From positions 1 to 15,293 of the forward strand of contig DAOVGU010000225.1 in assembly GCA_030672255.1 (NCBI GenBank): a stretch of 15,293 bases of DNA, read 5' to 3'. Below the pieces are notes generated by a model, which was given only the letters and a program-made list of their open reading frames with translations, made no database searches and was not told the DNA's origin. Positions 6,317-12,980 of this stretch are shown in pieces (the stretch's first letter is position 1; each line of letters opens with the position of its first letter). The position numbers were made by a program, and so were the translations under genes. This DNA is from a bacterium (GTDB lineage: Bacteria; Ratteibacteria; UBA8468).

Positions 6317-6333
6317 CCCGTATTAAATACGGG
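6317..6333. promoter_or_regulatory. Perfect 17-bp palindrome in the ROK leader
   Basis: CCCGTATTAAATACGGG: two 8-bp arms around one central base, ending 15 bp before the ROK ATG. Size and position fit an operator for autoregulation by the dimeric repressor; as RNA it would form a hairpin near the ribosome site. Which applies cannot be told from the sequence. Confidence 0.5.
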
Positions 6334-6336
6334 ACT

Positions 6337-6377
6337 GGAGACCTTTCCCACAAGGAATAAATGTGGGAAAGGTCTCC
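6337..6377. promoter_or_regulatory. Perfect 16-bp inverted repeat (hairpin) in the ROK leader
   Basis: GGAGACCTTTCCCACA (6337-6352) and its exact complement TGTGGGAAAGGTCTCC (6362-6377) flank a 9-bp loop. It lies between the promoter and the ROK start, three bases from the 17-bp palindrome. No T-run follows on the minus strand, so it is not a standard terminator; an operator, an RNA stabiliser or a small palindromic repeat are the options. Confidence 0.6.
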
Positions 6378-6454
6378 TGATGTTGATACATACGTTAGAG
6401 TAAATTTAAACCTTATTGGGTGTTCAAATATATTCATTTACTCACTTATTAGTA

Positions 6455-6482
6455 ATTATACCTCAAAAAATAAAAATGTCAA
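6455..6482 (-). promoter_or_regulatory. Consensus housekeeping-sigma promoter for the ROK gene
   Basis: On the minus strand TTGACA (6477-6482) and TATAAT (6455-6460), both perfect, are separated by 16 bp in an AT-rich stretch. Transcription would start near 6448, giving a leader of roughly 145 bases that contains both hairpins. Confidence 0.75.
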
Positions 6483-6506
6483 GTGCTGATAGAGAACTTT
6501 TAAGAA

Positions 6507-6530
6507 ATTGTGTCGGTCTTCTCACACAAT
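6507..6530 (-). terminator. Weak candidate terminator after cimA
   Basis: ATTGTGT and ACACAAT form a 7-bp stem with a 10-base loop, followed on the minus strand by TTTCTTAAAAG. The stem is AT-rich and the T-run broken, so it is weak. Its place, after cimA and just before the ROK promoter, is where a terminator would be expected. The rest of 6531-6649 shows no recognisable feature. Confidence 0.28.
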
Positions 6531-6649
6531 GGCGCGTAACATCGCAGGAGTAACAAAGATGTAGCGCAAGTTGCTGTGAGCAATTTCGTGGAAGTTAACC
6601 TACTCGCATATTGCTACTGAAGTTAGCATATAGGAGAGTATCGCAATTT

Positions 6650-8362
6650 CTAGCGGGGTTTGCTTTTCCAGAGTTTGTATTCGATGGAATCGATGAGAGC
6701 CTGGAGACTGGCCTCAATGATATTTTCGGAAAGCCCAACCGTTCCCCAGCTCCCCTTCTTATCGGAGCTCTGAACGAGGACCCTTACTTTGGCGGCGGTG
6801 CCCGCCTCGGGATTTAAGACCCTGACCTTATAGTCAATAAGCCGGAGACCGGAAAGTACCGGATAAAACTTCTCTAAACCCTTGAGCAGCGCAATATCCA
6901 GGGCATCAACCGGACCGTCCCCCTCGGCTACCGTATATGCGGTTTCATCCTTTACTCTTAATTTAACGGTAGCTTCAGAAATAATTCTACCATTTTTCCT
7001 TTCCACAATAACCCGAAAACCAAGCAGTTTGAAAAACCCCTTATATCCTTTGGATACTTTGCGCGCCAGGAGATTAAAGGAGGCATCCGCGGCCTCAAAC
7101 TGGTAACCCTCTTTCTCTAAGGTTCCTAAAAGTTTTACCATTTCTTTAACTTTTTCCTTTGGTTGTTTTATGCCAAATTTCTCCAATTTATAGAGGATAT
7201 TGCTTTTGCCAGAAAGTTCCGAGATGAGAATTCTTCTTTCATTTCCGACAAGATGTGGGTCGATGTGCTCATAACTTCTTGGAGTCTTACTGATAGCATC
7301 GACATGGACCCCTCCCTTATGGGCAAAAGCACTTCTTCCCACAAATGGCTGATTATTCTGGGGAATAAGGTTGGCCAATTCATTGACATAACGGGAAAGA
7401 CCGGTCAGGTTTTTCAATTGCTCTTTAGCCAAAACTGTTTTACCCAATTTTAGTTTTAAGATGGGCAGGATAATACAGAGGTCGGCATTACCGCATCTCT
7501 CCCCAAAGCCATTGATTGTTCCCTGAACATGGATTACTCCAGAAACCACCGCCAGAATAGAGTTGGCCACCGCCATTCCCGAATCATTATGGGTATGAAT
7601 TCCCAGAGGGATTTTGATTTTATTTTTTACCTCTTTGATGATCTTTCGCAGTTCCTCAGGCAAAACGCCTCCATTGGTATCACAAAGGATAATCCTTTCG
7701 GCACCGCTCTCGGCGGCGACAAGAATGGTTCTTAGCGCATAATCGGGGTTGTTCTTGTAGCCATCAAAGAAGTGCTCAGCATCAAAGAAAACCCGGCGGT
7801 TATTTTGCTTTAAGTATTTGATTGAGTCTTCAATAATTTCGAGGTTCTTCTCTAAGGAGATGCGCAGCACCTCTCTTGCGTGTAGGTCCCAACTTTTGCC
7901 AAAGATGGTAACAATCTCCGTTTCGGCGGAAAGAAGAGCATTAAGATTTTTATCCTTTTTTGCAGAATTTTTAGCTCTGCGCGTACTGCCAAAGGCAACT
8001 ATTTTGCTGTTTTTTAATCTTTTCTTTTTTATCTCTTCAAAGAAGGCAACATCCTTAGGATTGGAGCCTGGCCACCCCCCTTCAATAAAGTCAATCCCCA
8101 GATTATCAAGTCGCTGGCAAATTTTGATCTTTTCATCTAAGGAGAAGGATACACTTTCCCCCTGCGCTCCATCGCGTAGCGTCGTATCATAAATCTCTAT
8201 TTGACCCTTCGGGTCATTCTGAGCAAGGTTCCTCTCACTTGTCATTGCGAACGGAGTGAAGCAAACTCTCGCTTCTTTGAAAGGATGAGATTGCTTCGCT
8301 GAGGCTCGCAACGACTTCGTCAGATTGCCACGGCACTTCGTGCCTCGCAATGACTTCGTCAT
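6650..8362 (-). CDS. cimA: Citramalate synthase, with an N-terminal extension encoded by a repeat element
   Basis: Condenses pyruvate and acetyl-CoA to (R)-citramalate, giving 2-oxobutanoate for isoleucine without threonine deaminase. Of 570 residues, about 55-517 hold the HMGL-like TIM barrel and the LeuA-type regulatory region. IEIYDTTLRDGAQGESVSFS (55-74) is diagnostic of the CimA branch; DAEHFFDG (194-201), CDTNGG (227-232), HTHND (256-260, metal His) and NGFGERCGNADL (284-295) follow. Relatives begin almost at IEIYDTT. Here residues 1-53 are the translation of a palindromic repeat (8202-8361), and the native start codon appears lost. The ATG at 8362 overlaps the lysC stop as ATGA, with AAGGAG eight bases upstream in lysC, so it is a believable start. 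An ATG at 8245 is the only in-frame alternative and also lies inside the repeat. Related 2-isopropylmalate synthase is the alternative, but the motif wording favours citramalate synthase. Confidence 0.9.
   Translation of the reverse strand: MTKSLRGTKCRGNLTKSLRASAKQSHPFKEARVCFTPFAMTSERNLAQNDPKGQIEIYDTTLRDGAQGESVSFSLDEKIKICQRLDNLGIDFIEGGWPGSNPKDVAFFEEIKKKRLKNSKIVAFGSTRRAKNSAKKDKNLNALLSAETEIVTIFGKSWDLHAREVLRISLEKNLEIIEDSIKYLKQNNRRVFFDAEHFFDGYKNNPDYALRTILVAAESGAERIILCDTNGGVLPEELRKIIKEVKNKIKIPLGIHTHNDSGMAVANSILAVVSGVIHVQGTINGFGERCGNADLCIILPILKLKLGKTVLAKEQLKNLTGLSRYVNELANLIPQNNQPFVGRSAFAHKGGVHVDAISKTPRSYEHIDPHLVGNERRILISELSGKSNILYKLEKFGIKQPKEKVKEMVKLLGTLEKEGYQFEAADASFNLLARKVSKGYKGFFKLLGFRVIVERKNGRIISEATVKLRVKDETAYTVAEGDGPVDALDIALLKGLEKFYPVLSGLRLIDYKVRVLNPEAGTAAKVRVLVQSSDKKGSWGTVGLSENIIEASLQALIDSIEYKLWKSKPR
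8202..8361. repeat. Composite palindromic repeat inserted at the lysC/cimA junction
   Basis: Bounded by the palindromes TGACCCTTCGGGTCA (8202-8216) and TGACTTCGTCA (8351-8361), with internal TCATTGCGA..., GCAATC/GATTGC-like and CTCGCAATGAC segments shared with the elements at 9579-9753 and 12821-12922. On the minus strand it is open for 53 codons, ending the lysC frame and starting the cimA frame. Family members are recognised by shared words within this window only. Confidence 0.75.
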
Positions 8363-9567
8363 TTTATGAACTCCTTATGCACGGCTCTTAAAGCCTTTTT
8401 CCCATCCTTTTTGGGAACAACGGTGGAGATCTTAATTTCCGAGGTGGTAATCATTTTAATATTGATGCCATTTTTAGCTAAAACGGAAAACATCCTTGCC
8501 GCTACCCCGGGGTGACTGATCATCCCCAAACCAATGATGGAAACCCGGGCAACATCCTTATCAAAACCCACGTTTCCGGCGCCAATCTGCCGGGCAATCT
8601 TTTTGGCAATCTTAATCGTTCTTTCCAACTCCTCAATAGCCACGGTAAAGGAGAGGTCGGTATAGCCGGCCTTACTCACATTCTGGACAATCATATCGAC
8701 GTTAATCCCGGCGCGCGCAATGGGAGCAAAGATCCTGGCCGCAATTCCCGGTCTATCCAAAACCCGAAAGATGGAAACCTTTGCTTCGGCCTCATTCAAG
8801 GTAACATTGCTGACCAAAGGTGCCTCTACAATAGGCTCCTTACAGATGATTGTGCCCTTTTCTTTCGAGAAGCTCGAACCTGTAAAAAGAGGAATCCCAA
8901 ATTTTTTTGCCAATTCTATGGCTCTGCCCTGCATTACCTGGGCACCACATCCCGCCATCTCCAATGCCTCATCATAGGAAATCTGAGAAATCTTTTTGGC
9001 GGCTCTCACCTTAGAGGGGTCGGCGGTGTAAATTCCCTTAACATTAGAGAAGATTTCGCATTGCTCGGCATCCAAGGCCTTGGCTAAAGCAACCGCCGAA
9101 AGATCCGAGGCTCCCCGACCAAGCGTTGTAATCTCTCCCTCATCACTTATCCCCTGAAATCCGGCGACAATAACTATTCTCCCTCTTTTTAGTTCCTCTC
9201 TGATTCGTCCGGTATCAAGGGAGAGAATCTTTGCTTTAGTATGCGCCCTATCGGTGATGACGCCAGCCTCTGCGCCAGTAAGAGAGATGGCGGAGGAGCC
9301 TTGAGATCTAATGGCCAGAGCAAGCAGACTACTGGATACCTCCTCCCCGGTAGCTAAGAGCCTATCCAGTTCCCGTCCTTGCAGGGATTTCGACACCATA
9401 TTTGCCAAATTGATTAAGCGATCGGTGGTCCCTCCCATCGCGGAGACGACAATCACCAAAGAGATTCCTTTTTTCCTCCTCCGAAAGGCAACTATCTTTT
9501 TAGCAACATTTCTTATCCTTGCGGCGGTTGCTAAGGAAGAGCCCCCATATTTCTGAACAATAATCAT
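8359..9567 (-). CDS. lysC: Aspartate kinase (aspartokinase)
   Basis: Phosphorylates L-aspartate, the first step toward lysine, threonine and methionine. The 402 residues include an amino-acid-kinase domain (about 1-245) with KYGGSS (6-11, usually KFGGTS), ATGEEVSS (72-79), TTLGRGASD (147-155, usually GRGGSD) and CEIFSNVKGIYTADP (170-184). Two ACT domains follow (about 264-325 and 341-400; LDRPGIAARIF and SHPGVAARMF), the usual site of feedback inhibition by lysine and/or threonine. Length and order are typical of monofunctional aspartokinases. The stop codon TGA is part of the repeat at 8202-8361, and the cimA ATG overlaps it by four bases. At the 5' end the ATG lies 11 bp from another repeat and has no good ribosome site, only a distant GTGGA. 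The Gly-to-Ala and Asp-to-Asn changes in the kinase motifs are unusual but conservative. Confidence 0.93.
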   Translation of the reverse strand: MIIVQKYGGSSLATAARIRNVAKKIVAFRRRKKGISLVIVVSAMGGTTDRLINLANMVSKSLQGRELDRLLATGEEVSSSLLALAIRSQGSSAISLTGAEAGVITDRAHTKAKILSLDTGRIREELKRGRIVIVAGFQGISDEGEITTLGRGASDLSAVALAKALDAEQCEIFSNVKGIYTADPSKVRAAKKISQISYDEALEMAGCGAQVMQGRAIELAKKFGIPLFTGSSFSKEKGTIICKEPIVEAPLVSNVTLNEAEAKVSIFRVLDRPGIAARIFAPIARAGINVDMIVQNVSKAGYTDLSFTVAIEELERTIKIAKKIARQIGAGNVGFDKDVARVSIIGLGMISHPGVAARMFSVLAKNGINIKMITTSEIKISTVVPKKDGKKALRAVHKEFIK

Positions 9568-9578
9568 TTAAAATTTAT

Positions 9579-9753
9579 CCACAGATTAACACAGATAACA
9601 GCAAAGAAAAATCTTTAAACCACGAGATTACACAGATTTCACAGAAATGTCATTGCGAGTGAAACGAAGCAATCTCTCTTTAGGATTGCCACGGCCTTCG
9701 GCCTCGCAATGACAGCAACGCTGTCATCTGCGTTTATCTGCGTGCATCTGTGG
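9579..9753. repeat. Composite inverted-repeat element between rpoD and lysC
   Basis: It fills almost the whole gap. Outer arms start CCACAGATTAACACAGAT (from 9579) and end ATCTGCGTGCATCTGTGG (to 9753), imperfect complements with a CACAGAT/ATCTGTG phrase repeated. A perfect 12-bp inner pair, TGTCATTGCGAG (9648-9659) and CTCGCAATGACA (9703-9714), encloses GCAATC/GATTGC (9669-9674, 9684-9689). A 17-bp palindrome TGACAGCAACGCTGTCA lies at 9710-9726. No ORF or transposase is inside, so it is a non-autonomous or RNA-structured repeat. Confidence 0.8.
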
Positions 9754-9765
9754 TTACAAGATTTT

Positions 9766-10914
9766 TTAGCTGCTCAAATATTCTCCTAAAAGTGACCTTA
9801 ACTTTCTAAGTTTTTCACAGCGACGTAGCTTCTCCAAAGACTTTGCCTCAATCTGACGGATCCTTTCTCGAGTGAGATTAAAGTATCTCCCCACCTCCTC
9901 TAATGTTCGCTGATACCTCTTATCCTTTAAACCAAAGCGCAATCTTAAAATTTCCTTCTCCCTTTCATCCAGGGCCAGAAAAATCTTCTCAATTTCCTCG
10001 GCAAGGATGACCTTAGTCGCAGAATTTGCAGGAGAGCTCTTGCTCTTATCCTCCATAAAATCACCAAAGGTGGTTTTTCCATCATCGCCAATGGGCATCT
10101 CTAAGGAAATCGGCTCCTGATGCATGGAGCGAAGGATGGTCTTTACTTTAGCGGAGGGGGCCTTTGTCTTTTTGGCTATCTCTTCTAAGGTAGGTTCCCG
10201 ATCCAGGGATTGCACAAGCCCGGTGCGGATCTTATTTAATTTATTGATCTTCTCCCTCATATGCACGGGAATCCTGATTGTCGCAGAATGATCGGCAATG
10301 GCCCGGGTAATGGCCTGACGGATCCACCAGGTGGCATAGGTAGAAAACTTATAACCTTGCCGATACTTAAACTTCTCCACCGCCTTCATCAATCCAATGT
10401 TGCCCTCCTGAATAAGGTCACGAATGGTCAATTTGGGGTTGGTATATCTCTTGGCGATATTAATCACCAATCTGAGATTCGCTCTGATGAGATGACCCTT
10501 TAATCTTTCCAATTCCCTCACTCTCTTGCGCATCGTTTTGGCCGAGTTCTTTTTTTTAACTGCTTCGCGAACTTTCTTCCTTGCTTCATCGATCCGTCTT
10601 GCTAAATCAACCTCCTCCGTTGGTGTCAAAAGAGAAGTCCCTCCTACCTCCTTAAGGTAGGCGCGAAGAGGATTCCTTATCTCCTCCAGAAGAATTCTTC
10701 TTTCCTCCTCAGCCTCACGATGATCCTTTAAAGCCATCGGCTCTTCCACAGCAATATCAAGGTTATCCAGGCGCTGGAAGAGGTCCTCAATCTCTTCCGG
10801 ATCAACCACGTCCCGAGGTAAGGCTTCGTCGACCTCCTCGTAGGAGAGAAATCTCTTTTCCTTTCCCTTTTCAATCAGAGCTTCGATCCTGTCCTTCTTT
10901 TTTCTTTTCTTCAT
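9766..10914 (-). CDS. rpoD: RNA polymerase primary sigma factor (sigma-70/sigma-A)
   Basis: Main housekeeping sigma factor, binding core RNA polymerase and the -10/-35 elements. Of 382 residues, about 8-60 form a region 1.1-like acidic segment (FLSYEEVDEALP), 80-115 region 1.2 (NPLRAYLKEVGG), 140-208 regions 2.1-2.4 (LIRANLRLVINIAKRYTNP; YKFSTYATWWIRQAITRAIA at 188-207), 218-295 region 3, and 305-370 region 4 with the helix-turn-helix TLEEVGRYFNLTRERIRQIE (337-356). The non-conserved region between 1.2 and 2.1 is short, unlike Escherichia coli, as in most phyla outside Proteobacteria. The frame is open to 10989, but the first 25 residues have no family match and the ATG at 10914 (MKKRKKKDRIEAL) is a standard start; its ribosome site is weak. 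It follows dnaG by 145 bp, the classic arrangement. Confidence 0.95.
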   Translation of the reverse strand: MKKRKKKDRIEALIEKGKEKRFLSYEEVDEALPRDVVDPEEIEDLFQRLDNLDIAVEEPMALKDHREAEEERRILLEEIRNPLRAYLKEVGGTSLLTPTEEVDLARRIDEARKKVREAVKKKNSAKTMRKRVRELERLKGHLIRANLRLVINIAKRYTNPKLTIRDLIQEGNIGLMKAVEKFKYRQGYKFSTYATWWIRQAITRAIADHSATIRIPVHMREKINKLNKIRTGLVQSLDREPTLEEIAKKTKAPSAKVKTILRSMHQEPISLEMPIGDDGKTTFGDFMEDKSKSSPANSATKVILAEEIEKIFLALDEREKEILRLRFGLKDKRYQRTLEEVGRYFNLTRERIRQIEAKSLEKLRRCEKLRKLRSLLGEYLSS

Positions 10915-10947
10915 AATATACTCGGAGTGTTTTACCACAAAGACGAG

Positions 10948-11050
10948 GTAGTTTCCTGGAAAAGGGCTTTGCTTTGAGGTTTCTTGCACCCACTAATAAC
11001 CAAAAAGCAGAGCGAAGTCACCAGACGAGCGTCCCTTTGAAGGAAACTAC
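10948..11050. repeat. Inverted repeat spanning the dnaG-rpoD gap
   Basis: GTAGTTTCCT (10948-10957) and its exact complement AGGAAACTAC (11041-11050) extend inward with two mismatches through an AAAGGG/CCCTTT pair, giving arms of about 18 bp around a loop of roughly 67 bases. On the minus strand this makes a long-range hairpin in the leader before rpoD. No T-run follows, so termination is unlikely; an RNA processing site or a small mobile palindromic element is possible. Confidence 0.5.
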
Positions 11051-11059
11051 TGAGCCTAT

Positions 11060-12814
11060 TCATTCCTTGGTTTTCAACTTTGAGAAATGCTGATACTCCG
11101 CCAGGAGTCTAACATCAAGTTCCCCTCTGCCTTCGGCCTCCTTGATGAGATCTTTCAGAGACCTCAATCTTTTCTCGATCCTTTCCTTTCTGACCCTTTT
11201 CACGCAATCCTCTATTACCTTTTCCTTCATCCCGGGAGAAAATTTTTCCTTCTCCAAAAGGATAGAGGAAATTACCTCCCCCGCAGTTAAGTCGTCTCCT
11301 AAACTACTGATTAAGTCCGAAGGAGCGATCTTCTCTATCTTTTTGGAAAGCCAAAGAATCTTATCAAAGATCTTTTGATGCACTCCCGTAAAACCGGCAG
11401 GAGAAACCAAACCGGCTATCTTCTCCAGATCTTTTCTTCCGTCTAAACTAAAGCGGATGAGAATTTCCTGCGCCCGGACTAAACTCCCCTTACCTTCTAC
11501 AGCAGACGATTTCAGAGAAAGGGTTTTCCCGGCCAAAATCTTTTTTAACTCACTCTTTAGGTCCTCTTCCTCAAGATTCATTCTTTTGGCAAGTCTCTTT
11601 AAATACTCAGATCTCTCAATGGTATTTGGCAATTTTGCAACAAGAGCAAGGAGCTCTTCCGCAATTATAAGTTTCCCTTCAATGCTGGCCGCATCTACTT
11701 TTAGAGAAAGAAGCCTCAGCTTATACTCAAAAGGGTCCAGTGCTTTATCGATCATTGCCTTAAAATGCTCGGCTCCTTTCTCGGTGATATACCTATCAGG
11801 ATCATCGCCTTGGGGAAGAGCCACGACCTTTGTCCTTAACCCCTCCTCTAAGAGAAGCTCAAGAACCCGGCAAGCAGAGATGTGGCCTGCTTCATCACTA
11901 TCCGGGGAAAGAACAATATTTTCTGTATACCGTTTAAGTAGCCGAATATGCTCACTCGTCAAAGCGGTCCCTAAGGGGGCGACAACATTTTCTATCCCCC
12001 CCTGGGAGGCTTGGATAAGATCTAAATAACCTTCCACGATAATTGCCTTCTTTTCCTTGCCAATTGCTTCCTTAGCCAAGGAAAGGCCATAGAGGACCCG
12101 GCTTTTATGATAGAGGAGACTCTCAGGAGAATTAAGGTATTTGGGCATTACCGATTCATCCAATACCCGGCCTCCAAAAGCAATACATTCTCCAGCGGTA
12201 TTTTGGATAGGAAAGATAATCCGATCGCGAAAGTAGTCATAATAAAAATCCTTCTCCTCCGAGAGGCGAAGAAGCCCGCTCTTAAAGAGTATCTCTTCAG
12301 AGAATCCTTGTGACTTTAACTCTTTCTTAAGGGCATCGTGAGCCTTCTGGGCATAGCCCAATTTAAATCTTTTTATCGAGCTCTCTGTAATCCCTCTTCT
12401 CATTAAATAGTCTATTGCTATTTTTGTTCTTTTAAGGTTATGATGAAAGTGGGTGGCGGCGGCATTGTTTACACTGAGAAGCTGCCGGCGGAGATTCTTT
12501 TTTTCCTCTGCTCCTTCCTCCCATTCAAGTTTTATCCCCGCTTTCTCGGCTAAAAAGGCCACGCTCTCAGGAAATGTAAGATTTTCCATCTTCATCACAA
12601 AGGTAAAGACATTCCCCCCGGTTTGACAGCCAAAGCAGTGGAAGATCTGCCTTTCTGGGTTAACGATGAAGGAGGCGGTCTTCTCTGAATGAAAGGGACA
12701 GAGGCTCTTATAATTCTTGCCGCTTTTTTTCAGGGGAAGATGAGAGGAAATTACCTCAACAATATCATTTGCCTCTCTAACCTCTTCCAAAATTCTTTCC
12801 GAAATATAAGCCAT
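11060..12814 (-). CDS. dnaG: DNA primase
   Basis: Makes the RNA primers for replication with the replicative helicase. The 584 residues begin with a CHC2 zinc domain: CPFHSEKTASF with Cys39 and His42, then CFGC with Cys60 and Cys63. The primase core follows (FRDRIIFPI at 196-204, GGR at 214-216), then TOPRIM: VEGYLD (Glu261) and SPDSDEAG (303-310), where Asp305 and Asp307 keep the metal pair although the usual wording is DGDxAG. The remaining C-terminal 200 residues match a helicase-interaction region in position but are poorly conserved. The frame is open to 12826, but the first four residues come from repeat DNA; the ATG at 12814 (MAYISERILEEV) fits the family start. No ribosome site is visible: a repeat-derived hairpin and six Ts directly precede the ATG. 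rpoD follows after 145 bp. Confidence 0.95.
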   Translation of the reverse strand: MAYISERILEEVREANDIVEVISSHLPLKKSGKNYKSLCPFHSEKTASFIVNPERQIFHCFGCQTGGNVFTFVMKMENLTFPESVAFLAEKAGIKLEWEEGAEEKKNLRRQLLSVNNAAATHFHHNLKRTKIAIDYLMRRGITESSIKRFKLGYAQKAHDALKKELKSQGFSEEILFKSGLLRLSEEKDFYYDYFRDRIIFPIQNTAGECIAFGGRVLDESVMPKYLNSPESLLYHKSRVLYGLSLAKEAIGKEKKAIIVEGYLDLIQASQGGIENVVAPLGTALTSEHIRLLKRYTENIVLSPDSDEAGHISACRVLELLLEEGLRTKVVALPQGDDPDRYITEKGAEHFKAMIDKALDPFEYKLRLLSLKVDAASIEGKLIIAEELLALVAKLPNTIERSEYLKRLAKRMNLEEEDLKSELKKILAGKTLSLKSSAVEGKGSLVRAQEILIRFSLDGRKDLEKIAGLVSPAGFTGVHQKIFDKILWLSKKIEKIAPSDLISSLGDDLTAGEVISSILLEKEKFSPGMKEKVIEDCVKRVRKERIEKRLRSLKDLIKEAEGRGELDVRLLAEYQHFSKLKTKE

Positions 12815-12820
12815 AAAAAA

Positions 12821-12922
12821 TGACACGAAGTGTCATTGCGAGGAATCCGCCTCAGGCGGACGACGTGGCAATTCCTCACTTCTATGAAAAGAGAGATTCT
12901 TCGGCTACGCCTCAGAATGACA
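12821..12922. repeat. Palindromic repeat element between tilS and dnaG
   Basis: It starts with the palindrome TGACACGAAGTGTCA (12821-12835), continues as TCATTGCGAGGAAT, contains TCCGCCTCAGGCGGA and GGCAATTCCTC, and ends GAATGACA at 12922. TGTCATTGCGAGG and GAATGACA match the elements at 8202-8361 and 9579-9753. It abuts the dnaG start on one side and lies just below the candidate dnaG promoter on the other, so it would be transcribed as the dnaG leader. Confidence 0.75.
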
Positions 12923-12951
12923 TACTTTTTATTATTTATTCGGGTTACAAT

Positions 12952-12980
12952 CTTATACCCCAAAAATCCTTATTTGTAAA
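12952..12980 (-). promoter_or_regulatory. Candidate promoter for dnaG-rpoD
   Basis: On the minus strand TTTACA (12975-12980, inside the last codons of tilS) and TATAAG (12952-12957) are 17 bp apart, each one base off consensus. Transcription would start near 12945 and run through the repeat element into dnaG, giving a leader of about 130 bases. Confidence 0.55.

Noticed and set aside
6531..6649. Possible small RNA or tRNA in the gap after cimA
   Set aside because: Several short GCAA/TTGC words recur but no cloverleaf, promoter-terminator pair or stable fold could be made out.
8512..9087. 191-codon plus-strand open frame opposite lysC
   Set aside because: Antisense shadow of a well-conserved aspartokinase; composition is not protein-like and no motifs are seen.
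9579..9753. CRISPR-like array suggested by repeated CACAGAT phrases
   Set aside because: The repeats are short, irregular and arranged as inverted arms rather than direct repeats with equal spacers.
10915..10989. 25-residue extension of rpoD
   Set aside because: No family similarity, derived from the inverted-repeat region; the ATG at 10914 begins the normal sigma N-terminus.
11457..12029. 190-codon plus-strand open frame opposite dnaG
   Set aside because: Ser/Arg-rich antisense shadow of the clear dnaG coding sequence, with no domain or ribosome site.
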